Position numbers and translations under genes: made by a program. From assembly GCF_019042215.1 (NCBI RefSeq), contig NZ_JAHQCS010000161.1, positions 1 through 63,886 on the forward strand: a stretch of 63,886 nucleotides of DNA, written 5' to 3'. This DNA comes from Evansella tamaricis (GTDB taxonomy: Bacteria; Bacillota; Bacilli; Bacillales; Salisediminibacteriaceae). The notes beneath the pieces were generated by a model. The model did no database searches. It had not been told where the DNA came from and saw only the letters and a program-made list of their open reading frames with translations. Position 1 is the stretch's first letter. Each line of letters opens with the position of its first letter. Shown piece by piece: positions 1-9,275 of the stretch.

Positions 1-117
1 ATCTTTAAAAAGCTTGATAGGAGTGGTTTTCTCCTATCAGGCGAGCGACGAGCGCAGCCATTGCCATACAAATAAAAGGAACTGAAAAAGTGGGTCTAAA
101 CTTTTTCAGTTGCTTCC

Positions 118-226
118 TACTCGCTGCGGGGCACTTCGGAAGTGACAACCGAAGTCAAGAACGGACTTCTGTTGTCATTCCTCCACTGCCCTACGCTCGT
201 GACCATAGGCGCTTGCGCTTTTCTAA
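118..226. repeat. Dispersed intergenic repeat, family B, copy 1
   Basis: This non-coding stretch carries the blocks GAAGTGACAACCGAAGTC, TTGTCATTCCT and CATAGGCGCTTGCGCTTTTCT in that order. The same blocks recur at 55120-55214, and the last part recurs at 50741-50784. In all three places the repeat abuts the 3' end of a minus-strand gene. The internal GAAGTGACAAC / GTTGTCATTC segments can base-pair, so the repeat can form a stem. Bases 1-117 hold no gene that I can support; they contain a short hairpin around TCCTATCAGG and an ACTGAAAAAG...CTTTTTCAGT inverted repeat at about 80-109. Confidence 0.7.
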
Positions 227-242
227 TTGTCTAGCTATATAT

Positions 243-3200
243 TTAATAATCGCGGAACAGTTCCTGCAAAATAACATAAGAAGGCTTTAGCCGTTCAATA
301 TATTGAGGAACTTCTCCCCATTTATCCCAACTAAATCTTTTCATTTCAGCGGATGGAATAATCCCATTATTTTGAAGTGGTAAAGAGTCCAGTAACATAT
401 CCCCTTCTTCTTTTGGATTAATTAGAAGAGCACCGACTCCAATATCATCGATAAAAACACTGGCTTCAAATCCATCAGACCATATGTCACCGGCAACCTC
501 TTTCTCACTAGGGTCTCTTACGTTTAACAATCCCCATGGTAAACGGATTTCAATCATTCCCTCTTTTTCATTCACATGGAAATCAGTCAGAGAGTTAAAA
601 TCAGGAAGAGCAGGATCCGCCACACCATGCCGAAGTAAGCCTGTCTCATATGATTCAAAAGGAATCACTTGATCTGTTGTGGGAATATACATTTCTTTAC
701 TGATAACAAGTTCTATTGGATGAAACACCCCGTTATTTCTTTCAGAGGCATAGTCCACTTCAGGAATCATCTGTAATTCATGACCATACTGGTAATAAAA
801 TAAATCATAATAACTGTCTACCATTAGCCTTGAACTATCATACCCATTTAATTGGAGAACGAAATCAATTCCGCCCCCTTCCACGATCCATTCGTTCCCT
901 TCTATTTCGAAGGTGCTATTTCCTTGACCTGGTATGGTATCAAAGAAAAGGAAAGCGTTTAATGTATCAAATGGGTTTTCAGCTAATGGATTAGTCAAGT
1001 CTAAACGGATGTATAAATACCGTTCGTCGAAGTCCATATCAAGCTTTCTGATCGATTGTTGGCCAGTTTCACTATCCGTTTCATAAAGTGTAGTGCTATT
1101 AATCCAGTCATCTTTGTCACCTTTCAGCGGTATTTTCAGACTATCAAAACTGAGCAGCCCAAAGTTTTGTTCGTTCGTCTGAGCATCTGACCAATAAGGA
1201 CGGCGGTATGGACTGTCCAGTTCCATTGTATTCCAAGTCCGTTTAAACCACTCATCGTGCCAGGCAAAAACAAGTCCTCCCAGCATTCCCTCTTCCATAA
1301 TGTCTTCAAATAATCGGGCATTAATATCCCCTTGCTCCTGTTCGGAAAGTAAGCCCTGATTCCATCCGAACGGATTCTTATGAGTAAGTCCCCTCGAGCT
1401 AGGCACACCAAATTCAGCAATTAAAACGGGAATTCGATGAGCTTCATGTAAATCATTTAAATAGCCAGCATAACTGTTATTTTCTCCCCGGTGGTCAATA
1501 AATGCCAAGTATTCCGGGTCATAGTTTAGAAAATCCGGATAGTACGGATAAACGTGATAAGAGGCAAATTGTCCAGTCTTTAAATGGTCCTTTAAATAAA
1601 TTACATTTGGATCAACTCCCACCAGATCTTCTTCCAGAGACGGTTCTGAAGGATGTTCCAATAAATCTGTTGTGACCCAATTTGTAAAACTCAGCGGTCG
1701 ACTCCATTGATAAGTTTCCAACTCGTATTCCATTGTATAATCAAACATTTCAGCCAACCAATATTCAAAGGCTTCTGCACCAGTCGTATAAACATGTTTA
1801 CCGTCATAATCCCCAATTTCATTATAAATTTCATTAGTTTGTAAAACCATTTCAGGATACCACTCAATTCCTAATATCCAGCCAATGACATACGGGGAAA
1901 CATCGGCGGTATAGTTCCCGCTTGCATGTCCAGGATTTTCAGGTAAATGAGTATTTCCATGAACGGCATCAATGACATGTTTGATTTCTTCTTTAAAGGG
2001 TTCCACATTTTCAGGGTCAAAAGCATCCAGTGTTTCTTCGAGGCCTTCCTCCCCAATCCACATTCCATGGAAAAGAAGCAGAGGTTCTTCATGTAAAGAA
2101 TTATATCTTTCTAATGCCCGATAGAAACCAGGGGGATGAAGGGTGTAGACACGAATTGCATTGGCATTCATCTCCCCAATCATCTGAAACCATCGGTAAT
2201 ATTCTTCTTCTGAAATAGCGGCTTCCCCTGGCCAAGTACCAGGTTTGGCGATTCCTAAGTTAATCCCCTTTATGGGGAGATCCTTCCACGTTCCATCCTG
2301 GTAAAACTGGAACGTTTGATCCCCCATTCTAGATGTATAAAAACCAATTTCATCTTCGAATGCAACTGGTGTTCTAACGATCGTTTCCTTATTACTTTCC
2401 ATCTGCAGAATTGTCTGCATCATAGGGGTGTATGTTTCCCAAAAAAATCGTTCCAAGGATAGCCATTTATTTAATGTAGCTAAACCACTCATTTGGTAAA
2501 AAGATGGTATATTTTCCGTGTCCACATAATCTCCTGCAAAGTAAAAAGACCGAAATCCAAGCCTGGTAGATGTGATCACTGCAGGAAATAATGATGGAAT
2601 ATGAAACTCATCAATGAGGTCCTCCCCCTCTTTAGTCAGGTCCCATTGGTAGTTCCCAAGTACCTGAGATTCCTCATGTGGAACGATAATGTCAAACCAG
2701 TAATCATATCGGGGACTTTCTTCTAGTACAAACATTTCCTTACCTTCTGGTGTGAAAGTAATAGTTATCCCTTCTTCTCCAAAATGTACATCTTCTTCAA
2801 GAATGACGATCGTGTCATCTTCATGGATGAGAATAAAGCCCCCGCCTGAAAAAGACCAGTCATGATTATATTGAGATTCGTAGAGCTGTACTGCCCATGG
2901 AGGTACCTCTTCTGACTTTGATCTGTCCAATTCTGGAAAATATCTTCCAATCCATCCAGTCCAGTCTAAAGATAATAATTGGGTTAGTTCTGCTCTAGCG
3001 TCTAAAGATGTTGGACTCCCAAAACTGTTGAATTCAGCAACCAAAGTAGTATTGTATTGATATACATAGTCTTTAATCGTATGGATCTCGTCCAGAGTAA
3101 TTCCGCCGTAAATTTTTTCAGATCTTTCTCCTGTAGGGTTATCACCAAAATATTCATCATGGAAAACACCATATGTATCGGCAATGTAAATGATATCTAA

Positions 3201-3494
3201 TTCTCCTAAATCATCTGGAATCTCCTTGATATCATACTCTTTATCTTCTAACGGAAAAAACCCAAAATAATCGATTGATTCGTCGTAGTGTTCTCCATTG
3301 TTTGGATTAATTATTTTTTCATGATTCAGGAGCCAAACGAGTCCCTTATGTTCCCGGTATGTCTCATCTGGAACAGTTTTATCAATAATTGCAATACGAA
3401 GTTTAGTTTCTTCCGCGAAATGCCATATTAAGAAAGGAAGAGCAGCTCCTGTGAGTAGAAGTATTGGAGTAAATAGATATATAAGCTTTTTCAA
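243..3494 (-). CDS. Secreted/membrane-anchored multidomain TIM-barrel glycoside-hydrolase-like protein
   Basis: This is a protein of 1083 residues starting at TTG, eight bases after an AGGAGG site. Residues 5-25 form one hydrophobic segment that should act as a signal anchor, leaving the rest outside the cell. Three parts are visible. Residues about 30-180 are an alpha/beta region resembling a glutamine-amidotransferase-like fold. Residues about 400-790 look like a clan GH-A TIM barrel. The last 250 residues are a beta-rich region resembling a CBM9/DOMON-type carbohydrate-binding domain. E544 in GIEWYPE and E694 in IAEFGVPSS sit where the acid/base and nucleophile of GH-A enzymes are expected. 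The protein is strongly acidic. The substrate is unknown. The divergent neighbour (3626-4498) is another extracytoplasmic TIM-barrel protein, which suggests a shared polysaccharide role. The GH-like fold is inferred from motifs, not from a search. Confidence 0.7.
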   Translation of the reverse strand: MKKLIYLFTPILLLTGAALPFLIWHFAEETKLRIAIIDKTVPDETYREHKGLVWLLNHEKIINPNNGEHYDESIDYFGFFPLEDKEYDIKEIPDDLGELDIIYIADTYGVFHDEYFGDNPTGERSEKIYGGITLDEIHTIKDYVYQYNTTLVAEFNSFGSPTSLDARAELTQLLSLDWTGWIGRYFPELDRSKSEEVPPWAVQLYESQYNHDWSFSGGGFILIHEDDTIVILEEDVHFGEEGITITFTPEGKEMFVLEESPRYDYWFDIIVPHEESQVLGNYQWDLTKEGEDLIDEFHIPSLFPAVITSTRLGFRSFYFAGDYVDTENIPSFYQMSGLATLNKWLSLERFFWETYTPMMQTILQMESNKETIVRTPVAFEDEIGFYTSRMGDQTFQFYQDGTWKDLPIKGINLGIAKPGTWPGEAAISEEEYYRWFQMIGEMNANAIRVYTLHPPGFYRALERYNSLHEEPLLLFHGMWIGEEGLEETLDAFDPENVEPFKEEIKHVIDAVHGNTHLPENPGHASGNYTADVSPYVIGWILGIEWYPEMVLQTNEIYNEIGDYDGKHVYTTGAEAFEYWLAEMFDYTMEYELETYQWSRPLSFTNWVTTDLLEHPSEPSLEEDLVGVDPNVIYLKDHLKTGQFASYHVYPYYPDFLNYDPEYLAFIDHRGENNSYAGYLNDLHEAHRIPVLIAEFGVPSSRGLTHKNPFGWNQGLLSEQEQGDINARLFEDIMEEGMLGGLVFAWHDEWFKRTWNTMELDSPYRRPYWSDAQTNEQNFGLLSFDSLKIPLKGDKDDWINSTTLYETDSETGQQSIRKLDMDFDERYLYIRLDLTNPLAENPFDTLNAFLFFDTIPGQGNSTFEIEGNEWIVEGGGIDFVLQLNGYDSSRLMVDSYYDLFYYQYGHELQMIPEVDYASERNNGVFHPIELVISKEMYIPTTDQVIPFESYETGLLRHGVADPALPDFNSLTDFHVNEKEGMIEIRLPWGLLNVRDPSEKEVAGDIWSDGFEASVFIDDIGVGALLINPKEEGDMLLDSLPLQNNGIIPSAEMKRFSWDKWGEVPQYIERLKPSYVILQELFRDY

Positions 3495-3625
3495 AGCAAA
3501 TCCTCCTAATGGGAAAAATAGTGAAATAAATAGTTAAGATTATTTTATTCTATATGGAATTGATATACTATAATAATCTCAAAAGAAATCGAATATTGTC
3601 AAAAAAACGGAGAGGTTCCTAACTG

Positions 3626-4498
3626 ATGATGAAAAAAATAATAAATATAACGGTAATAGTATTAGCAGTTTTTATCTCTTTTGCTTGTAGTTCAGAAGAA
3701 AGGGGCGGTATACCATTGGAATCAACATGGCTTTGGGATGCATCCCTCATTGAATCGGAAGAAAGCACAGAGAAAGTAAGAAATTTTCTGCACGAAAACA
3801 ACGTGGAGACAGTTTATTTACAAGTGGACAGGAATATATCCTATGAATCTTATCGAAAGTTTATAAAAACGATTAAAGAATTAGGAATTTCTGTACATGC
3901 GTTAGACGGAACACCAACATGGGGGCCAATAGAACATCAAACGTTTATACGTTGGTTGACAGGCTATCAACAATCTACGGAGATGGATGGAGCATTTGAT
4001 GGTATCCACCTCGATATTGAACCTTACTTAAGGGATGATTGGGAAGGGGAACGGAATGATGTTATTGCTGTCTATCAAGAATCCATTTTACAAATGCTTG
4101 AGGAGGCAAAACATCTCAATCTCTCCTTTGGTGCAGATATTCCATTTTGGTTTGATGAAATAGAGTACCGGAATGGATTCGGTGAAGGGAAACTTGCTCA
4201 CTGGCTAATTGATAAGGTAGACAACATTACTATCATGGCGTATAGAACAGAATCCGAAGGGGAGAATGGCATCATTGATATTGTTAGCCAGGAGATGGAA
4301 TGGGCAAATGAAATGGGGAAAAACATAATCATAGCAGTGGAAACAGTTCCATTACCGGAAGAATATATCACTTTTTACGGAAGTGCAAAGGAAGAACTAG
4401 AAGTCCAACTTGGTATAGTAAAAGAGCGTTATGAAAAAGATTCTGCCTTTAGTGGATTTGCAATACATCATCTTTTTTCCTGGATGGAGATGGAATAA
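3626..4498 (+). CDS. Lipoprotein with GH18-like TIM-barrel motif
   Basis: This is a 290-residue protein with a lipoprotein signal peptide: a hydrophobic stretch at residues 5-19 and lipobox FISFAC, giving lipidated Cys21. A GGAGAGG site lies upstream of the ATG ATG start. The motif FDGIHLDIEP (D125 to E132) matches the DGxxxDxE pattern on strand 4 of GH18-type barrels, where the final Glu is the proton donor. The following IPFWFDE and ITIMAYR blocks fit strands 5 and 6 of such a barrel. It is divergent from the large GH-A-like gene, with 131 bases between the two starts. It may be an anchored glycosidase or a non-catalytic sugar-binding relative. The exact family was not established. Confidence 0.65.
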   Translation: MMKKIINITVIVLAVFISFACSSEERGGIPLESTWLWDASLIESEESTEKVRNFLHENNVETVYLQVDRNISYESYRKFIKTIKELGISVHALDGTPTWGPIEHQTFIRWLTGYQQSTEMDGAFDGIHLDIEPYLRDDWEGERNDVIAVYQESILQMLEEAKHLNLSFGADIPFWFDEIEYRNGFGEGKLAHWLIDKVDNITIMAYRTESEGENGIIDIVSQEMEWANEMGKNIIIAVETVPLPEEYITFYGSAKEELEVQLGIVKERYEKDSAFSGFAIHHLFSWMEME

Positions 4499-4532
4499 CG
4501 TTTTTTTGTGACAAAGAGACTCTCCTTTAGAG

Positions 4533-5468
4533 CTAATCCCGTAAATGCTTTGTGATTTGGAGAGTCATGAAGTCTTCTGCAAGCACTGTATTTTCGAACA
4601 CTTCCTTTGCTTGATGTAATAATTCCTTGGCGTCTTCCATTTGATATCTGGAACTAATGTGGTTTAAAAGTAGTTGTTTTGCTTTCGCTAGTTTCGCTAC
4701 AGTAGCCGCTTGTGTAGATGTGGAATGGTAATAATCAAAAGCTAATTCACCATCTTCGGCAGAAAAGGTCGATTCGTGTACTAATAAATCTGCTTGTTCT
4801 GCTAATCTAATTGCTGTCTCAGAAAATTTGGTGTCCCCTAAAATTGTCACTACTAATCCCTTTTTTGGGGGACCGATAAAATCTCGCCCATGAAAAGATC
4901 TACCGTCATTCAGAGTGATGTAAGATCCTTTTTTTAGTTGTTTTAGATGGGGTCCAGTAGGAATTCCAGCTTCTTTTATTTTTTCCATTAGTAATGGCCC
5001 AGGAAGATCTTTTTGGGTTATTCTAAAACCATAAGAAGGAACGCCATGAATTAGTTGCCCAGTTTCCACTATAAATTCATCACACTCAAAAAGAGGTTTT
5101 TCATCTTTGAATTCCTTTATGTCTAATGGGTAGCGTAAAAAGGTATAACTTATTTTCATGGATATTTCAATAAAATCTTTAATTCCCTGGGGCCCATAAA
5201 TGGTCAGCGGGGTTTCAGCTCCCTGAAATGAACGACTTCCTAATAATCCTGGTAAACCAAAGATATGGTCTCCATGCAAATGGGTGAGAAAAATTTTATT
5301 AATTTTTCGTAATTTAATAGAAGTATGTAATATTTGATGTTGGGTCGCTTCTCCACAATCAAATAACCAAACTGATCCTTCTTTATTCATTATATGTAAG
5401 GCAAAGGAAGATACATTTCGATGCTTGGCTGGTACGCCAGAGCCTGTTCCTAAAAAAGTTAGTTTCAC
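4533..5468 (-). CDS. rnz: Ribonuclease Z (tRNA 3' endonuclease)
   Basis: RNase Z removes 3' trailers from tRNA precursors, chiefly those without an encoded CCA, in the cytoplasm. The 311-residue product has the family length and the metallo-beta-lactamase fold. Zinc ligands H63, H65, D67 and H68 are in THLHGDH at exactly the usual numbering. Further ligands lie in the later LGDT and LLNHIS blocks, and the flexible-arm region (exosite) is at about residues 150-190. The start is an ATG giving [11 protein letters not shown], the canonical N-terminus. It is transcribed alone, towards the 3' end of the lipoprotein gene at 3626-4498. Confidence 0.96.
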   Translation of the reverse strand: MKLTFLGTGSGVPAKHRNVSSFALHIMNKEGSVWLFDCGEATQHQILHTSIKLRKINKIFLTHLHGDHIFGLPGLLGSRSFQGAETPLTIYGPQGIKDFIEISMKISYTFLRYPLDIKEFKDEKPLFECDEFIVETGQLIHGVPSYGFRITQKDLPGPLLMEKIKEAGIPTGPHLKQLKKGSYITLNDGRSFHGRDFIGPPKKGLVVTILGDTKFSETAIRLAEQADLLVHESTFSAEDGELAFDYYHSTSTQAATVAKLAKAKQLLLNHISSRYQMEDAKELLHQAKEVFENTVLAEDFMTLQITKHLRD

Positions 5469-5554
5469 ACTTGTTTCCTCCAGATCTTCAAAAGATAATT
5501 TAGTTATTCTATATGTTAATGGAGTGGAGGGTTAATTTCAATAAAGGAAAGGGG

Positions 5555-5811
5555 GCTGGGACATTACTAACCGAAAATAATAAAAAAGTGGTTACAAACA
5601 TCAAAAATGATGACTGGAACCACTTTTTTGTCTTATTGTTAAAGCAACGGCTGAAGACCCCGCAGGGCAGGAGGCTGAAGCGTTGCCCGCGGCAAGCGAG
5701 TATCCTGGGAGTGGAAATCAACACTAAACGATAATTAATCAAAAAAAATTGGTACTCACAAATTATTGCGAGTACCAATCTTTTTATTGTTTACTGGGGT
5801 TTTGTCCCAGC
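5555..5811. repeat. Composite MITE-like repeat with GCTGGGACA / TGTCCCAGC ends (family C)
   Basis: The segment is bounded by inverted GCTGGGACA (5555) and TGTCCCAGC (5803-5811). Inside are a hairpin with 12-bp arms AAAAAAGTGGTT / AACCACTTTTTT (5582-5629), a GC-rich family A fragment at about 5640-5730 (ACCCCGCAGG, GCCCGCGGCAAGCGAGTATCC), and the hairpin at 5748-5779. No transposase is present. A second element with the same kind of ends lies at 9103-9245. The gene-free stretch 5469-5825 is essentially this element. Confidence 0.65.
5748..5779 (-). terminator. Terminator of the coiled-coil lipoprotein gene
   Basis: The arms ATTGGTACTC and GAGTACCAAT form a perfect 10-bp stem. On the minus strand a run of eight T follows, 47 bases past the stop codon of the 5826-6602 gene. 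A shorter T-run on the plus side makes it potentially bidirectional. Confidence 0.75.
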
Positions 5812-5825
5812 CTCCACCTGATATA

Positions 5826-6602
5826 CTAAATGGTCCATCGGTCTATTATAACTCCCACGAGTACCCAATCATCTTCATGTTCTTCAAATGCAAGAATGAG
5901 AGAAGCCCAATCCAACTCATCCTCACTTGCAGGTACAAAGTACTCAATCAAATTAGCATCCGAGTACACTTCATCGGCATTGTGTAGTGTATTGCCCCGT
6001 TGAGTCAACTCGTTGTAATTAATTTCCTCCGCTTCTGTAAAATCTCGAATAAAGAGGTAATCTGAGTAATAATCTGCAGGTGTTAACTCTATAGGTTCTC
6101 CACTTCCATCTTGATATCCCCATTGATAAACTTCAGAATCATTCATAAAACTCTCAATTTGGTCCACCGTTAATTGGTTATGCTCATCCTCATTGACATA
6201 GGCATAAGGGGAGAAGCGGACTCCTCTTTCGGGATGAATATACGTTGAAATTGTCTCAAAATCTTTATTTTCAAGTAGATCTACGATATTTTCAGACTTT
6301 TCCAGAATCACTTGTTCCTCTGGTACCATACTCTTAAGTTGATCAATCTTTTCTTCTTTTTCTCTTAACTGTTGATTAAGCTCTTCCACTTGTTCTTCTT
6401 TTTCATTTACTTTTTCATTTTGTGAATTTAATTCCTCTTCCGTATTATCCAATTCTTCTAATGTAAGGTTTAGTTCTTCCTCCATTTCCTCCAGTTCTTC
6501 CATATTATTTCCGGTTTCATTCTCGTTGAAAGTACAGGCTACAATAAACGAACTTAAAATACATAATAGAATAATTTTTCTGGGAGATGATGAAAACACC
6601 AT
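5826..6602 (-). CDS. Coiled-coil lipoprotein of unknown function
   Basis: This is a 258-residue protein. Residues 8-22 are hydrophobic and the lipobox IVAC gives lipidated Cys23, so it should be tethered to the outer face of the membrane. Residues about 33-95 are a Glu-rich heptad region (repeats such as EELNLTLEELDNTEEELN), predicted to be a long coiled coil. Residues about 105-258 form a globular domain with many aromatic and acidic residues (YIHPERGVRFSPYAYV and a C-terminal WVLVGVIIDRWTI). I do not recognise a catalytic motif. The start ATG follows GGAGGT with good spacing. It is a single-gene unit ending at the hairpin at 5748-5779. Confidence 0.75.
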   Translation of the reverse strand: MVFSSSPRKIILLCILSSFIVACTFNENETGNNMEELEEMEEELNLTLEELDNTEEELNSQNEKVNEKEEQVEELNQQLREKEEKIDQLKSMVPEEQVILEKSENIVDLLENKDFETISTYIHPERGVRFSPYAYVNEDEHNQLTVDQIESFMNDSEVYQWGYQDGSGEPIELTPADYYSDYLFIRDFTEAEEINYNELTQRGNTLHNADEVYSDANLIEYFVPASEDELDWASLILAFEEHEDDWVLVGVIIDRWTI

Positions 6603-6762
6603 AAATACCTCCTATAAATATGTTGAAACCAATCGAATTAGGGTTATCCTCCCTATACTCCTATTTCCTATTATAAAAGCATACAAACATTCCTATGGGA
6701 TGGGGTTAAGTAACACAGAAATTTTTGGGAACAATACTTTTATGGAATAGGAGGTGGAAATC

Positions 6763-7557
6763 ATGGAAGTAACTCCCTTACTTAAAGTAGAGGAACTGGC
6801 ATTAAAAAAACAAAGGGTGTTTATGCAAAGTAAGTATAGATATTTATTACGTGCGATCATAGCTAGTATGTTTATTGGATTTGGTGTAATTGTTGCTTTT
6901 AAAACGGGTAACTTTTTTTATGCTGTTGGCTCCCCATTTACTTATCCTGTTGCTGGCATTACTTTTGGTGCAGCAATAATATTAATTGCGTATGGTGGAG
7001 GGGATTTATTCACGGGGAATACCTTCTATTTTACACTTGCTGCGCTTCGTAAAAAGATGAGATGGATGATGGTAATAAAACTTTCAGTGTTTAGCTATTT
7101 AGGAAATAGTATTGGCGCAATTGTATTTGCTATTTTAATATGGACAACAGGACTTTTTTCCAATACATCTACAAACTCTTTCCTAATAACAATAACTGAA
7201 TACAAAATGACTGCACCTGGAATGGAATTATTTTTTCGAGGAATTTTATGTAATTGGCTTATCTGTTTGGCTTTTTTTATTCCCATGAATTTAAAGGAAG
7301 AAGGGGCTAAACTTTTTGTTATGGTAATCTTAGTTTTGTGTTTTTTTATTTCCGGATATGAGCATAGTATTGCAAATATGTGTACATTCGCCATCGCACT
7401 GGTGTTGCCACATCCAGAAACAATAACATTGACCGGAGTTATTCACAATCTTGTTCCTGTGACGGTAGGAAACATTATCGGAGGAAGTGTATTAATGGGA
7501 TATGTATATTATTATTTAAATAAACCTAATTTTGGAGAAGACGTTACAGAAGAATAA
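6763..7557 (+). CDS. Formate/nitrite transporter family channel
   Basis: FNT-family pentameric channels move small monovalent anions (formate, nitrite, hydrosulfide, lactate) with or without protons. The 264-residue product has six membrane segments at about residues 28-48, 58-80, 107-128, 155-178, 186-208 and 227-250. It has the family-typical GGGDLFTGN at the first re-entrant loop and NIIGGSVLMGY near the end. I chose ATG 6763 because GGAGGTG ends seven bases upstream; an in-frame GTG at 6754 lies inside that site. The true substrate is unclear. A formate-dehydrogenase-like gene exists at 60.9 kb but is far away. Confidence 0.88.
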   Translation: MEVTPLLKVEELALKKQRVFMQSKYRYLLRAIIASMFIGFGVIVAFKTGNFFYAVGSPFTYPVAGITFGAAIILIAYGGGDLFTGNTFYFTLAALRKKMRWMMVIKLSVFSYLGNSIGAIVFAILIWTTGLFSNTSTNSFLITITEYKMTAPGMELFFRGILCNWLICLAFFIPMNLKEEGAKLFVMVILVLCFFISGYEHSIANMCTFAIALVLPHPETITLTGVIHNLVPVTVGNIIGGSVLMGYVYYYLNKPNFGEDVTEE

Positions 7558-7672
7558 CCATAAATTCAATAAAAAGATAAATGACAAGTACATTTAATTT
7601 TAGTATACTTTACCTCAATAAAGAAAAACACACATGTTCTTTCTGTGTGTACATTTAAAAAGGGATGATGGT

Positions 7673-9043
7673 ATGAAGGTTGTAAAGTTTGGTGGAAGTT
7701 CCGTAGCTAGTGCAGTTCAATTTGAAAAAGTATTTAAGATTATAGTGGGTGATCCAGAAAGAAAGATAGTTGTAGTTTCTGCACCTGGAAAAAGAGATGA
7801 CCAAGATATAAAAACAACAGATTTACTTATTCAACTGGCACATAGCGTAACTGGAGATACATACAGTAAAGATTTACTCAATAGAGTAATTTCAAGATAT
7901 GGTGATATTGTAAATGGACTTCAATTGGAACAACACCTACTAGATGATATAGAAGACAGCTTGTTGGCAACGATCCATGAGCATCGTTTAGAAGAGGGAC
8001 GGCTTTTGGATGCCTTAAAAGCGAGCGGTGAAGACAATAATGCGAAGCTTATGGCAAATTATCTAAGTTCCAAAGGTTACGAAGCAAAATATATTTCTCC
8101 TAAAGAAGCTGGAATAATTGTAACTGCCCAGCCAGGAAACGCAAAGATATTGCCAGAAGCTTATGTGGAAATTGCAAAGTTAAGGGATCACTCTGGAATA
8201 TTGGTGGTTCCAGGTTTTTTTGGTTATTCTCATTCGGGACATATCGTAACCTTCCCAAGGGGAGGTTCCGACATTACAGGATCCATCCTTGCTGCTGGGA
8301 TAGGGGCTACTGAATATGAGAATTTCACAGATGTGGATTCCATTTTTAGTGTTAATCCTAACTTAGTGAATCAACCAATGGAAATTAAAGAAATAACGTA
8401 TAAAGAAATGCGTGAACTTGCTTACTCTGGTTTTTCCGTATTTCATGATGAGGCTTTACAGCCAGTCGTCGAGAAGAGGATTCCTGTAAGGGTAAAGAAT
8501 ACGAACCATCCAGAGTCTCCCGGAACAAGCATTGTTGCAGAACGTAAACCGACAAAACATCCAGTTGTGGGCATTGCGAGTGATAAAGGTTTTTCATCGA
8601 TTAATCTTACTAAGTATTTAATGAATCGGGAAGTGGGATTCGGCAGACATTTATTAGAAATATTAGAGGATGAAAACGTATCCTATGAGCATACTCCCTC
8701 CGGTATAGATACTATGTCAATCATTATTAGAAATCACCAATTAAGTAGTGGGAAAGAGGAACGAATAATTAAGAGAATCCAAGAGGAATTGTTGGTGGAA
8801 GAAATTCATATGGAAAGGGATTTAGCCATGATCATGGTTGTTGGAGAAGGGATGGCTAAAACGGTTGGAATTGCCTCCAAAGCTACAACCGCACTATCAA
8901 ATGCAGGTGTTAACATAAAAATGATTAACCAAGGTTCCTCAGAAGTGAGTATGATGTTTGGTGTTGACGAAAGCCAAGTGGATTTAGCAGTGACGAGTCT
9001 TTATTATGCCTATTTTAGTTCTAACAAAAGTGACCATGGATAA
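7673..9043 (+). CDS. Aspartate kinase
   Basis: Aspartate kinase phosphorylates L-aspartate, the first step towards lysine, threonine and methionine. The 456-residue product starts at ATG 7673 (MKVVKFGGSS), the conserved N-terminal ATP-binding motif. An ATG 39 bases earlier would add an untypical leader. The kinase domain covers about residues 1-300, with PRGGSDITGS for substrate binding. Two ACT domains fill the C-terminus (VGIASDKGFSSI and MVVGEGMAKTVGIA), as in single-polypeptide aspartokinase III (YclM type), suggesting amino-acid feedback control. No lysine riboswitch fits the 115-base leader. MetA, a later enzyme in methionine synthesis, lies 230 bases away on the opposite strand. Confidence 0.93.
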   Translation: MKVVKFGGSSVASAVQFEKVFKIIVGDPERKIVVVSAPGKRDDQDIKTTDLLIQLAHSVTGDTYSKDLLNRVISRYGDIVNGLQLEQHLLDDIEDSLLATIHEHRLEEGRLLDALKASGEDNNAKLMANYLSSKGYEAKYISPKEAGIIVTAQPGNAKILPEAYVEIAKLRDHSGILVVPGFFGYSHSGHIVTFPRGGSDITGSILAAGIGATEYENFTDVDSIFSVNPNLVNQPMEIKEITYKEMRELAYSGFSVFHDEALQPVVEKRIPVRVKNTNHPESPGTSIVAERKPTKHPVVGIASDKGFSSINLTKYLMNREVGFGRHLLEILEDENVSYEHTPSGIDTMSIIIRNHQLSSGKEERIIKRIQEELLVEEIHMERDLAMIMVVGEGMAKTVGIASKATTALSNAGVNIKMINQGSSEVSMMFGVDESQVDLAVTSLYYAYFSSNKSDHG

Positions 9044-9102
9044 GGGTAGTAGACATCAGAGGTGTAAAAAGTTAGTTCAATGAAATCGCAGGGCAAAAGC
9101 AG

Positions 9103-9245
9103 CTGGGACAAAACAGTTTTAAATGAGAAATCGAACGAAAGGATAGTATTATACTTCGTTTCCGCGAACGGCTAGTGAGCACCATTGCTCCTATACCTGT
9201 TTTTGTTCGTTCGCGATCTCAGGTAACACTTTCGTTTTATCCCAG
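9103..9245. repeat. MITE-like repeat with CTGGGACAAAAC / GTTTTATCCCAG ends (family C)
   Basis: Near-perfect inverted ends of 12 bases (CTGGGACAAAAC at 9103, GTTTTATCCCAG ending at 9245) bound about 143 bases. Inner sequences also pair imperfectly (TCGAACGAAAG with CTTTCGT; ATCGAACG with CGTTCGCGAT). It lies between the convergent aspartate kinase and metA genes, so it may also act as a shared terminator structure. It is related by its ends to 5555-5811. Confidence 0.6.
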
Positions 9246-9275
9246 TCTCTTTAAAGCTTTTACATGTACCCCTCG

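Noticed and set aside
6763-7557. Formate channel working with the FdhF-like enzyme as one system
   Set aside because: The two are 53 kb apart with no shared regulatory motif, and the substrates of both are uncertain.
7628-7672. Possible lysine riboswitch or attenuator before aspartate kinase (ACACAC / GTGTGT hairpin)
   Set aside because: The whole leader is about 115 bases, too short for an L-box; none of its conserved elements is present and there is no T-run.
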